From the NCBI RefSeq assembly GCF_002884445.1, contig NZ_KZ614144.1:3950094-4014093 (forward strand): DNA of 64,000 bases, in the 5' to 3' direction. Origin of the DNA: Paenibacillus castaneae. Lineage in GTDB: Bacteria; Bacillota; Bacilli; Paenibacillales; Paenibacillaceae. Each line of letters begins with the position of its first letter. The first letter of the stretch is position 1. Shown in pieces: positions 1-8,721 of the stretch. Both the position numbers and the translations under genes were made by a program. Under the pieces are notes generated by a model. It worked only from the letters and a program-made list of their open reading frames with translations, ran no database searches and had not been told where the DNA came from.

Positions 1-332
1 GGAACTGCAGATATAGCATGAGCTCCAGTTTCTGCCGCATGACGAGCAAGTTCCACGCTATCCTGTGTCGATGGTGCGCCAATATGAGCAATAATCGTTA
101 TCTCATTGCCGACTTCCTCAACTACTGCTTCTAATACTTGCTTGCGCTCCTCAACGCTTTGGAGAGGACCTTCACCTGTACTGCCTGCCAAATATAGGCC
201 TTGTACTCCTACCTCTGCATAATGGCGTGCCAGCTGTTTGATCACAGTTGAATTAATTATGCCATTCTCATCATAAACCGCATTCATTGCTGGAATAATC
301 CCTTTGAAAGCATTCAAATCGTACTTTGTCAT
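1..332 (-). CDS. N-acetylneuraminate lyase / dihydrodipicolinate synthase family aldolase (partial, runs off window)
   Basis: Only the first ~110 codons are inside the window; the 3' part lies beyond position 1. The visible N-terminus reads like a class I pyruvate aldolase: an early KGIIPAMN strand and the family motif LAGSTGEG followed by the EERK helix. The GSTGE form resembles N-acetylneuraminate lyases more than the GTTGE of true DapA, but substrate cannot be fixed from this. The ATG at 330-332 is chosen because an AAGGGGG ribosome site lies about 7 bases upstream; an in-frame ATG at 339-341 sits directly on that site. It is the last visible gene of the run that starts near 8396 and follows the sialidase-like gene by about 50 bp, which fits a role in cleaving a keto-acid sugar liberated upstream. 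Confidence 0.8.
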   Translation of the reverse strand, partial: MTKYDLNAFKGIIPAMNAVYDENGIINSTVIKQLARHYAEVGVQGLYLAGSTGEGPLQSVEERKQVLEAVVEEVGNEITIIAHIGAPSTQDSVELARHAAETGAHAISAV

Positions 333-380
333 ATATTCCATTCCCCCTTAAATGCTTTAATGAACAAATCGGCTTTTTGT

Positions 381-1439
381 TTATGAACTCGCCGGAAGAA
401 TCAAATCCTCTTCCCGAAGCGAATATCCGCGGATATGAGCATTCGGCGCATCATCTACAATATAGTTAACAATATAAATTTCGCCATCGCTGAATTGTAC
501 CCAGCCCGTATAACCCAAATCAGACACTGGACTGCGGTCGAAATCAAACGGGAATAGGCGGGACCATTGATCGTTTCTCTTTCCTGCGAGAGCGGATTCT
601 ACATCTGTCATGCATACAAACACGTTTTGTGTCCAATTGCCGAGCCAACCCTTCCCTGCTTGTGCGAGACGGTAAGTGATCAATACACGTCCACTTTGCA
701 GCATACGAGCGACAGGTCGATGGCATGCTGGGATTGGTGCTTCGAATGGCCCTTCCCAGGTCATCCCTTGATCCCGGGAAATGGCTTTGTACGCACCGTA
801 GCCAAGATCCGAGTTCTCACGGAGGTAAGTGACAAGCGTTCCATCCGGCAGCGGCAGGATGGAGCCTTCGCACAATTGGAGCCCTTCCTGGCTAGCGACA
901 GTAATTGGTCCGCTCCAGCTTTGTCCTTCGTCATCGGAATACCATAATAGCTGTTCTAAAAAACCGTGCTCCAGGTTTTTTCTATGTACAGTTACAAGCC
1001 AACGCCCGTTTTCTAATTCCACTAACGTATCTGGAACGATTCCCTTGATAGGTGTCTCAATCGGCTCGCTCCATTGTTCGCCATCCGAGTCTCCGATATA
1101 GATTAAATTGGGCGAATTATGATGAGTTCCAGAGCCTACCGGCTCATATCGAGGGCTTTTGTTCACAATAATAACGAGGCGTCCATCATGCAGCCGCTTG
1201 ATGCTTGGGCAATCGTCAAACTCAGCTGAATCAGGGAAACTTTCCGTTAAGCAGCGCTTCTCCCCCCATGTGCGTCCTCTATCTGTACTTTTCATATAAA
1301 CAATACGCGTTCTCGAACGGTCTCCATGGGTTACACATTCCAAGAACACACAAATAAGATGCTCTTTGACTGTCATTTCAAGTGCGGGGAAAGCTTCATA
1401 GACTCGATCATCTCTGCTTACAATATATTTATTCAGCAT
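381..1439 (-). CDS. Sialidase-like BNR/Asp-box repeat protein
   Basis: A 352-residue protein with several Asp-boxes (S-x-D-x-G-x-x-W pattern): STDRGRTW, SDDEGQSW and SRDQGMTW, plus a weaker SDGEQW. This is the six-bladed propeller signature of the sialidase superfamily. There is no signal peptide, so if enzymatic it acts in the cytoplasm on an imported oligosaccharide. It lies 12 bp after the response regulator gene and just before a lyase of the N-acetylneuraminate lyase family, and downstream of an oligosaccharide importer, which supports use of a sialoside-like or other acidic sugar. Asp-boxes are structural and not catalytic, so true exo-sialidase activity is not shown; many such bacterial proteins act on other sugars. 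Confidence 0.8.
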   Translation of the reverse strand: MLNKYIVSRDDRVYEAFPALEMTVKEHLICVFLECVTHGDRSRTRIVYMKSTDRGRTWGEKRCLTESFPDSAEFDDCPSIKRLHDGRLVIIVNKSPRYEPVGSGTHHNSPNLIYIGDSDGEQWSEPIETPIKGIVPDTLVELENGRWLVTVHRKNLEHGFLEQLLWYSDDEGQSWSGPITVASQEGLQLCEGSILPLPDGTLVTYLRENSDLGYGAYKAISRDQGMTWEGPFEAPIPACHRPVARMLQSGRVLITYRLAQAGKGWLGNWTQNVFVCMTDVESALAGKRNDQWSRLFPFDFDRSPVSDLGYTGWVQFSDGEIYIVNYIVDDAPNAHIRGYSLREEDLILPASS

Positions 1440-1451
1440 ATCGACACCTCT

Positions 1452-3050
1452 TCAATTTGGTTCAACTTCATTTCTTACCGCCATCCGATATTTGGTTGTG
1501 CTCATACCGGTATACTCTTTGAATCGCCTATAGAACCAATCCAGTTCTTGATATCCGACTTGCACTGCAATTTCATATATCCGTAGGTTTGTATGCTGAA
1601 GCAAATCTTTGGCTTTCTCCATACGAACCTTAAGCAGGTAGTCATTAAAGGTAATTCCCTCCACTGACTTAAACTGTTGTCCCAAGTAAGTTGCATTAAC
1701 AAATAAAAATTCTGCTATGCTTTTTAAGCTAATATTCGATGTATATTGCGCTTGTACCCATTGTTTCACTTGGATGATCGTTTGAAGGGACTGAGAATGG
1801 CTGTTTTGTTTTAGCTGCTCCATCGTCTCCGAGCATTTTCGCACTGCAAATTCAAATAATTGAACAATCGTCTTCGCATTCGTAATTTCCTCATAGTCCT
1901 TATGATTAGGGAGGAATTGATCCACATTCGATCCCGAATATTGAAGGAGCAGCTCATAGCCTTGCACGCATAAGCTTAGCACCAGAGACTGAACAATTTC
2001 TTTCGGAGTTTCCATTTGAATCATCTGAGCGCACTGCCGTTCCAACAACGCCTTAAAGCCTTTCTCATTTCCTTGTTTGATTTCATTTAATATGGCAGCA
2101 ACATCCTGCAGCATGAACAGCTCTTCGTTGGAAACTTGCTTCCTATAAGAGGAAGCTGGTATGACCGTATGCATCCCCATAAAATATTTCTTCTCTAAAG
2201 CGTGGCAAGCGGTTTGAAAAGAAACAGCCAGCCTGTCCCACTCTGTTACACAGACACCTATCCCGACGGTCACTTGAACCTTCGTATACCGTGTAATCTT
2301 ATGTTGCAGCTCTTGCGCTTGATGGTAAATCTGAGCTTCTAAATCGTCATTCCATTCATTAAAAAGGACTGCTCCGTAGCGCTCGACCGTTTCTTCATAA
2401 ACAAGCCCATGCCCTGCCAGTACTTCCTCCATCACATTTCGAACGGCAAAACGCTTTAGATCAATCTCGGATTTTGTCCGACTGGTATCATATTCCTCCA
2501 TGAAGTCCATTTCTACCAAGAGGACACAAGCTTGCTGCTCTTCCATTTTCTTTCCCTTCTGTTCAAGAAAGGGCTCCAGCTCTTCTCGCTTCAAATAGCT
2601 ATGCGACCATTTTCTCATCAAGTTATCCTGCAGTGCGGAAAGCCCGATTCGGAGCTGACGCTTGAGCTGATCGCGGCTATCCAGCTCGTTCTTGACCGTC
2701 TGCAAAACTTGCAGAACCTCAGTCTCGCTTACCGGCTTGAGAAAATAATCTTTAACGCCATATTGAAAGCATTTTTTCGCATACTCAAAATCATCGTAGC
2801 CGCTCATAATAATAATGGGCATATCAGATTTTTTGCGTACCTCTTGTATGAGTTCAATCCCATCCATAATCGGCATTTTAATATCCGTAATAAGCAAAGA
2901 GATATCCTTATATTCCGCAACCATTTCCATCGCTTGCTTGCCGTTGGCAGCATGACCGACAATAACAAAACCAATTTGCTTCCAATCCACAATATAGGAC
3001 ATCGTTTTTATGGCTCTAGGTTCGTCATCAACCAATAACACCTTGTACAC
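1452..3050 (-). CDS. YesN-type response regulator (receiver + AraC HTH)
   Basis: Receiver domain at the N-terminus (VLLVDDEP start, phosphoacceptor Asp in LLITDIKMP), a long middle region, and an AraC-type double helix-turn-helix over the last ~100 residues (YLGQQFK, GYQELDWFYRRFKEYTG). It is expected to be phosphorylated by the kinase encoded immediately upstream and to control the importer run. The longest open frame starts with ATG at 3066-3068, overlapping the kinase stop, but I prefer the GTG at 3048-3050: an AAAGGAG site lies 7 bases upstream and the protein then begins MYKVLLVDDE, the usual start of this family (532 residues). Cytoplasmic. Confidence 0.9.
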   Translation of the reverse strand: MYKVLLVDDEPRAIKTMSYIVDWKQIGFVIVGHAANGKQAMEMVAEYKDISLLITDIKMPIMDGIELIQEVRKKSDMPIIIMSGYDDFEYAKKCFQYGVKDYFLKPVSETEVLQVLQTVKNELDSRDQLKRQLRIGLSALQDNLMRKWSHSYLKREELEPFLEQKGKKMEEQQACVLLVEMDFMEEYDTSRTKSEIDLKRFAVRNVMEEVLAGHGLVYEETVERYGAVLFNEWNDDLEAQIYHQAQELQHKITRYTKVQVTVGIGVCVTEWDRLAVSFQTACHALEKKYFMGMHTVIPASSYRKQVSNEELFMLQDVAAILNEIKQGNEKGFKALLERQCAQMIQMETPKEIVQSLVLSLCVQGYELLLQYSGSNVDQFLPNHKDYEEITNAKTIVQLFEFAVRKCSETMEQLKQNSHSQSLQTIIQVKQWVQAQYTSNISLKSIAEFLFVNATYLGQQFKSVEGITFNDYLLKVRMEKAKDLLQHTNLRIYEIAVQVGYQELDWFYRRFKEYTGMSTTKYRMAVRNEVEPN

Positions 3051-3067
3051 ATAGATGCTCCTTTTCA

Positions 3068-4858
3068 TTAATCTCTCATAGATGTATAGGGGAGAATCAT
3101 CGATACGGTTGTCTCCGTGTTAGTTGCAGCGCTGAACCTTATACCATAGTCCACTCCGTACATATACCGAAGCCGCTGATGAATATTCAAAAGCCCGATT
3201 CGTGAATTCTTTTGCAAAAATGTTTCACTTATTAACCAAGCTGATACTTCCGCTCGTCGCTCTTCTGTCATTCCAGGACCATCATTCGTCACATGAAGAG
3301 CATATCGATCATCATCAATAGGCTCACACCATATATAAATACGAATACGCTTATCTGTCTTTTCCACACCGTGGATGATTGCATTCTCTACTAAAGTTTG
3401 CAAGGATAGACGAGGCACCTCGCACTGCTGGTAGCGCTCTGATACATCGATCTCATAATGCAATCTATCCTCAAAGCGGAAAACTTGAATATCTAAATAC
3501 GTGCGCACGATATCTAGTTCATCTCTCACAGAAATTTCGTTGCCGCCCTTTTGCAATACATTTCGGAAAGAGCTTGCCAGGAGCTGGACGATACGCGCCG
3601 TCTCCCGATCACCATTTTCCAGAGCGTTTCCGCATATTGCATTAAGTGTATTGAATAAATAATGAGGATTAATTTGCGTTTGTAGAGCGTAAAGCTCTGA
3701 CTCCTTCGCTTTAATCTCAAGCTCTTTGCTGGCCAGCTTCGTTTCGATGACTTCAGTGATCAAATATTTCATCCGCGCTGTCATGTCATTAAATACTCTG
3801 CCAAGCTGAGCTAACTCATCATTGCCCTTTAATTCCACAGATTGATTCAAGTTGTTCATGTCGAAACTGCGCATCCTCTTCGTTAAAAGATAGAAACGTT
3901 TCGTTATTCCTGACGAGAAGCCATAGATGACCAAAGCTGAAAGCAAAAGCACAGTGAAAAATAATCCGATCGTTTGCAAGCGTATTTTATTCAATTTCCT
4001 AGTTAATTCGTCTAATGGTGAGAATGAATAAAGCGTCAAGCCGCTTACACTCTTCCGGTCCGTTAATGAGGCAGAAGTAAGCAAATAATGTTCATTGTTG
4101 CCTACGATAGAGGAGCTAGGACTTGAGCCGGCATCAACCGCTTTTAACATTCCCTTCATCTCTGCGCCATAGGAGCTAATACTGCTTCCTCGGCGATTTG
4201 GTTCGAAAGTATCTAACAAAACATCTTGATTAGGAAGCGTAATAATATAGCGATGTCCTTCATCCCGTTCAGAAATCAGGTTCAATAGCAATCGTTCATC
4301 CAAATCGAAAGTAATAATGGTTTCTGCATTTGTTTTTCGCTCAAAAAAACGGTAAGTTAACCTAAAATAGCGTATATGGGAGAGATTGCTCTCCCCCACT
4401 GTCCATGTCTTGCTTAGTTTATTGGTTCCTTTGACGCTTTCTTTATACCACTTCTCCTGTTTAACAGCCTCATCAATAGGCCGTATATCAGCGAAGGGAT
4501 ATTCAGATAAGCTGGTGTAAACCGTGATTTTAGATATATCTCTGGCAGATACGATCCAATCAATATACGGACGAAACTCATCCAAATACCAATCATACGC
4601 TTCAAAGAAAGAATCGTTGTTTACCGGCAGCCTTTGAATAAAGCTGCTGCTCGAAAATGCGGTATCCGCTGTCATTTCGTAAGAAGAAAGCATATTATTT
4701 ACATTTTGCAGCAGTTGGACGGCCGCATAGCTATCTTCCTTCTCCATCGTTTCAATCGTATATTCCCGCAAAAATCTTTCTTGATGCGTCGCCAGTACTA
4801 GAAGTACAATCGTAAATAAAATTAAATTAGCGATGAAAATTTTCGTTCTTATTTCCAG
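3068..4858 (-). CDS. YesM-type sensor histidine kinase
   Basis: Membrane kinase of the YesM family: an extracytoplasmic sensor domain, a transmembrane helix (around IGLFFTVLLLSALVIYG), HAMP, the His_kinase box NPHYLFNTL and an HATPase domain with N-box ENAIIHG, GPGMTEE and GLLNIHQRL. It partners with the YesN-type regulator whose gene follows it. The first usual start codon is TTG at 4769-4771, but that would remove the first membrane helix. The frame stays open upstream to a TAG at 4859-4861 and encodes RTKIFIANLILFTIVLLVLA, a convincing first membrane segment. The only near-canonical start giving the full helix is CTG at 4856-4858, with GGTGGTGG about 5-10 bases upstream; I use it (596 residues), with moderate certainty about the exact codon. 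Confidence 0.85.
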   Translation of the reverse strand: MEIRTKIFIANLILFTIVLLVLATHQERFLREYTIETMEKEDSYAAVQLLQNVNNMLSSYEMTADTAFSSSSFIQRLPVNNDSFFEAYDWYLDEFRPYIDWIVSARDISKITVYTSLSEYPFADIRPIDEAVKQEKWYKESVKGTNKLSKTWTVGESNLSHIRYFRLTYRFFERKTNAETIITFDLDERLLLNLISERDEGHRYIITLPNQDVLLDTFEPNRRGSSISSYGAEMKGMLKAVDAGSSPSSSIVGNNEHYLLTSASLTDRKSVSGLTLYSFSPLDELTRKLNKIRLQTIGLFFTVLLLSALVIYGFSSGITKRFYLLTKRMRSFDMNNLNQSVELKGNDELAQLGRVFNDMTARMKYLITEVIETKLASKELEIKAKESELYALQTQINPHYLFNTLNAICGNALENGDRETARIVQLLASSFRNVLQKGGNEISVRDELDIVRTYLDIQVFRFEDRLHYEIDVSERYQQCEVPRLSLQTLVENAIIHGVEKTDKRIRIYIWCEPIDDDRYALHVTNDGPGMTEERRAEVSAWLISETFLQKNSRIGLLNIHQRLRYMYGVDYGIRFSAATNTETTVSMILPYTSMRD

Positions 4859-4884
4859 CTATGCCACCACCTATTGGCAGAGGT

Positions 4885-6546
4885 CTAGTTGAGTTCATTG
4901 AACTTAGCCGTATACTCTTGCCACATTTTTGTGTAAGCTTCTTCCAGTGTTTTGGAACCCTTTTTCTCTACAGCTTGTACAAAGCTCGTCCACGCTTGTT
5001 CGAAGTCTGCATCTGATTTCGACATAATGATACGCGGAACTTCTTTGTTGACGATCGGCTGAAGGTCATCAAATATGTATTGTATATCTTGTACATACTC
5101 AGGTCTAGGAACTTGCCACAAAAATGCAGGAATTAGTGCCGGTTCTGACAAGAAATCAGACCATAGCTCTTTGTTGTATTTGGATAGAACTTCTTTTGTT
5201 TTTGGATCTAATAGACTTTTAATCGATTCACGAGTGCTCGATGTTGCATAGTCACCATCATCCAATTTCGCGCCATCTCCATAAGAGAATACGACTACCG
5301 GACCGCCAAAGCCTTGATTGTAACCATAATCAGGATTTTCATTAGGACCATCGATTACTTCTTGCTTACGAACGCGTTTCCCATCAACAACATCATAGTG
5401 TGCGCCTTCAACGCCCCAGTTGATCAGCTTTTGGCCTTCATCTGTGAACAAATAGTCAATAAATTGGATGATTCGTTCTGGTTTCTTAGCCTTGTCCGTA
5501 ATGGACCAATAGTTGCTGGAGCTTGGCAGCACCATAGCATTGGCTTTGTCTTCTACACCATCGTTAAGCAATACAGGGAACTTCGCATACAAACTGTCCG
5601 TTTTTCCAGTAGCAGTCAACGTTGATTCCGGGTTGCTCAACAGCCACTGTGGGAAATAACCACCCAGGACACGTCCTTGAGCAATTTTCGCGGAACCTGT
5701 TTCTTGATTCAAGCTGAATAATTCAGGATCAAGCATGCCTTCTTGGTGGAAACGATTCAAAAATTTAAGATATTCTTTCGTAAATTCAGAAGTATATGCT
5801 AATTTTACATTGTTGTTTTCGTCCATAAAATAGGCGCCATGATCGGGTTTGCCAGCAGCCGAAATCGCCGAGTTATTCGCGATCATTTGCAGGCCAAGTC
5901 CGGACCAAGGAATCGTTTTGCTTCCATCAACAGTCGGATGCTTCTCGTAGTAAGCTTTGATTACTTCGAACAATTGATCCAATGTTTTGATCTCGGGATA
6001 TCCAGCTTCCTCTAATACCTTATATTGCACGGCAAAAGAAGCTTGAGTTCCAGCTGGCGATTCATTCGCTTGACGAATGCCATAGATGGAATAAATATGT
6101 CCATCCTCATCCTTTAACAGATCATAATATTTACCTAATTTTTTCTTTATATTTGGTCCATACTGATCAATTAAATCTTCGAGAGGTATAATATTTCCAT
6201 TATTTTTAAAACGTTGCAAGTGATAGGGAGTCAGCATCAAAATATCTGTGTAGTCACCGGACGCCGCCCATATTTCGTACTTTTGATTCACATCGCCAAT
6301 AACAGGAGTATAATTCATCGTAACGCCAGTCGCTTCTGTAAAAGCATCCCCGACCGGAGTACCTGTCCATTTGAACTTAGGATCAACGACGTTAATGGAA
6401 TACGTTACAGGTTTCTTCGTATCTACTTCTGCGGTTGGCTCCTCGCTGGCGTTATTTGTTTTACTTTCTTTTTCTGATCCGCAAGCACTAATAATCGATA
6501 CCATAATTAATGTAAGAATCATGAGCCAAGTTAATCTTTTTTTCAC
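4885..6546 (-). CDS. Extracellular solute-binding lipoprotein of an oligosaccharide ABC importer (LplA-like)
   Basis: A 553-residue family-1 binding protein. The N-terminus has a lysine-rich start, hydrophobic segment and lipobox (IISAC, Cys at residue 22), followed by a Ser/Glu/Lys linker. Length and features such as GYFPQWL, DYLFTDEGQKLINWG and the C-terminal WQEYTAKFNEL match the long LplA/YtcQ-type binding proteins of Paenibacillus and Bacillus. It should sit on the outer face of the membrane and deliver an oligosaccharide to the two permeases encoded just upstream (18 bp gap). No ATPase gene is present here, which is normal for this class because a shared MsmX-type ATPase serves several importers. 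Confidence 0.92.
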   Translation of the reverse strand: MKKRLTWLMILTLIMVSIISACGSEKESKTNNASEEPTAEVDTKKPVTYSINVVDPKFKWTGTPVGDAFTEATGVTMNYTPVIGDVNQKYEIWAASGDYTDILMLTPYHLQRFKNNGNIIPLEDLIDQYGPNIKKKLGKYYDLLKDEDGHIYSIYGIRQANESPAGTQASFAVQYKVLEEAGYPEIKTLDQLFEVIKAYYEKHPTVDGSKTIPWSGLGLQMIANNSAISAAGKPDHGAYFMDENNNVKLAYTSEFTKEYLKFLNRFHQEGMLDPELFSLNQETGSAKIAQGRVLGGYFPQWLLSNPESTLTATGKTDSLYAKFPVLLNDGVEDKANAMVLPSSSNYWSITDKAKKPERIIQFIDYLFTDEGQKLINWGVEGAHYDVVDGKRVRKQEVIDGPNENPDYGYNQGFGGPVVVFSYGDGAKLDDGDYATSSTRESIKSLLDPKTKEVLSKYNKELWSDFLSEPALIPAFLWQVPRPEYVQDIQYIFDDLQPIVNKEVPRIIMSKSDADFEQAWTSFVQAVEKKGSKTLEEAYTKMWQEYTAKFNELN

Positions 6547-6564
6547 TTTAGAACACCCCTTATA

Positions 6565-7455
6565 TTATTCTTTCATTGAACCTACAGTCATGCCTTTAAT
6601 GAAATATTTCTGTAAAAAAGGATAAACCAATAAAATTGGCACTGTAGCGATAATGGTCATCGTTGCCCTTATGGATTGTGGCGTTGTCACTCTAAGAGCA
6701 TCAGGGTCCACATATCCAGAAGCATCGGCTGTTACTTGCGCTGTTGATTGCGTCAATATTTTCATCAACTCATATTGTAATACATTTAAATTTTCTCTCG
6801 TATTAAACAAATAGTTATCAAACCACGAATTCCAATGGCCGACAGCAATGAAAAGTGTAATTGTAGCAATCACCGGCATACTTACAGGCAAGACGATCCT
6901 GAATAAAATTTGAAAATCATTCGCGCCATCGATTCGCGCTGATTCCATTAAGCCTTCCGGCAAGGAATCGAAATACGAGCGTACAATAATGACGTTGAAC
7001 ACGCCCACTAAACCAGGAATGATATAAACCCAGAAACTATTCGTAAGTCCAAGTGATTTAATAAGCAAATATCCTGGAATAAGACCGCCGTTCACATACA
7101 TACTGATAACAAGTATCAGATTGACCGGTTTACGGAGCAGAAACTCCTTACGCGATAAGGTGTAAGCTAGCATCGACGTACAAATGACAGACAATGATGT
7201 GCCTACAACGGTCCTTAAAACCGACATGACCACCGCACTGTACAAGGCATCATTTTGAAATACGATCTTGTAATTGTTGATTGTAAAAATATTCGGCCAT
7301 AATGTAATTTGACCCTTGATTGAATCTAAAGGATCATTAAACGAAATCGCTAACAAGTTCAGAAACGGATATAGCGTGACGGCGCCAAGCAGCACTAAAA
7401 ACGTTGTGTTAAGTACTGTGAAGGCCATATCGCCAATATTTCTGTTTCTAGTCAT
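6565..7455 (-). CDS. Carbohydrate ABC transporter permease (LplC/YtcP-like)
   Basis: A 296-residue inner-membrane protein with six predicted helices and the permease EAA loop (ESARIDGANDFQILFRIVLP). The C-terminal QKYFIKGMTVGSMKE is characteristic of LplC/YtcP permeases. It pairs with the LplB-like permease whose gene precedes it by 17 bp, and with the lipoprotein gene that follows. The substrate is inferred from neighbours only (sialidase-like protein and aldolase), so an acidic-sugar oligosaccharide is possible but not shown. Confidence 0.92.
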   Translation of the reverse strand: MTRNRNIGDMAFTVLNTTFLVLLGAVTLYPFLNLLAISFNDPLDSIKGQITLWPNIFTINNYKIVFQNDALYSAVVMSVLRTVVGTSLSVICTSMLAYTLSRKEFLLRKPVNLILVISMYVNGGLIPGYLLIKSLGLTNSFWVYIIPGLVGVFNVIIVRSYFDSLPEGLMESARIDGANDFQILFRIVLPVSMPVIATITLFIAVGHWNSWFDNYLFNTRENLNVLQYELMKILTQSTAQVTADASGYVDPDALRVTTPQSIRATMTIIATVPILLVYPFLQKYFIKGMTVGSMKE

Positions 7456-7472
7456 GGCTCTCCCCCTCAGTC

Positions 7473-8396
7473 TTAGAATAAGCGTGCATGGCCGCCCTTT
7501 CTTACAAAGTAATTTGCTGTAAATACAAGAATTAAGCTAACGAAACTTTTAAAAATGCTTAATGCGACGCCTAAACCATATTGGCCTGCCCCGAGCGTCC
7601 TATTCAAAGCGTATAAGTCGAGTACTTCTGAATGATCCATATTTAACGGATTTCCTAGCAGCATCTGCATCTCATAGCCTGTGTTGATCAAAGATCCTAA
7701 GCTGAGCATAAACAGCATCAAAGCTGTCGGCAGTAGTCCTGGCAAAGAAATGTGAAGCATTTTTTGAAACCTGCCAGCACCATCGACATCTGCAGCCTCA
7801 TAGGTTTCCTGGTTCAAGCCTGCTAATACTGCAAGATAGATAATCGTGCTCCAGCCAAGCTCTTTCCACAATCCAACCAAGGTGTTAATGATCCAGTATA
7901 AACTGCCCTCACCCATAAAGTAGATCGGCTTGTCTGTTATGCCGAGCCACAATAAAAATTGGTTTACAGCCCCTTCATCGGGTGACAAAAATGTCAGAAC
8001 GATGTTTGCAATAACGACCATGGATACAAAGTGAGGAATGTAGGTAACCGTTTGAATCGTCCGTTTAAATAATCGAGTTCGCACTTCGTTTAACAATAAA
8101 GCTAAGCCGATTGCCCCTACGAAACCGGTAATCAAACTCATAATGCTCATTACAAGCGTATTACGCAAAGTAAGATAGAATCGTTCATCTTTAAACAACC
8201 TCGTAAAGTTATCAAAACCGATGAACTCACTTCCGAAAATCCCTCTGCCCGGGTAATATTTCTGGAAGGCAACAATCCATCCCCATAATGGACCATAGCT
8301 AAATAATACGAGTAAACAGACAAACGGGATCGACATGATAAGCAGCTGATATTGCTTTCCTAATGTCTTCCACCATTTTTTGGAGCCCACTGGCAT
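7473..8396 (-). CDS. Carbohydrate ABC transporter permease (LplB/YteP-like)
   Basis: First gene of the probable seven-gene run. A 307-residue membrane protein with the LplB-type N-terminus (WWKTLGKQYQLLIMSIPFV), an EAA loop (EAADVDGAGRFQKMLHISLP) and the C-terminal NYFVRKGGHARLF seen in LplB/YteP permeases. An upstream in-frame ATG at 8415-8417 would put the ribosome site AAAGGAGGGGG inside the coding region; the ATG at 8394-8396, about 7 bases after that site, is the better start. Forms the membrane channel with the LplC-like partner. Confidence 0.92.
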   Translation of the reverse strand: MPVGSKKWWKTLGKQYQLLIMSIPFVCLLVLFSYGPLWGWIVAFQKYYPGRGIFGSEFIGFDNFTRLFKDERFYLTLRNTLVMSIMSLITGFVGAIGLALLLNEVRTRLFKRTIQTVTYIPHFVSMVVIANIVLTFLSPDEGAVNQFLLWLGITDKPIYFMGEGSLYWIINTLVGLWKELGWSTIIYLAVLAGLNQETYEAADVDGAGRFQKMLHISLPGLLPTALMLFMLSLGSLINTGYEMQMLLGNPLNMDHSEVLDLYALNRTLGAGQYGLGVALSIFKSFVSLILVFTANYFVRKGGHARLF

Positions 8397-8468
8397 CGTA
8401 TTTCCCCCTCCTTTCAACTAGTAGTATGAAGCTTTTTAATGGTATTGAAAGAAGCCATAGCTCTTTCT

Positions 8469-8497
8469 CTTATTTTCCAATAGAATAGGATCGTCAA
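8469..8497 (-). promoter_or_regulatory. Possible promoter of the importer/sensor operon
   Basis: On the minus strand TTGACG (8492-8497) is followed after 17 bases by AATAAG (8469-8474), about 75 bases before the first permease start. The -10 match is poor. The remainder of the 300-base gap between this operon and thiI contains a terminator hairpin and no gene that I can see. Confidence 0.3.
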
Positions 8498-8627
8498 CAA
8501 CCTGTCTTCTTTTATAATGTGACATGAGTAAATTTAGTTTTTATATCAGCATTAATAGCTAGCCACTGCTTAATCACGCCGCGTCATGAAAGCGGTATGG
8601 TGTTTTGTCACAACTTATAAGAATACG

Positions 8628-8673
8628 AAACAGGCCGTTAACCGGTTAAGCATTACCGGTTGACGGCCTGTTT
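8628..8673. terminator. Strong inverted repeat, terminator of the nifZ-thiI transcript
   Basis: AAACAGGCCGTTAACCGGT pairs with ACCGGTTGACGGCCTGTTT across an 8-base loop with a single mismatch. It lies about 50 bp past the thiI stop codon. T-rich flanks are present on both sides, so it may stop transcription in either direction. Confidence 0.8.
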
Positions 8674-8721
8674 CGTTTGGTTTTCCATGTGTAATAAATA
8701 ATCGAAGGTACGATATTCAAA

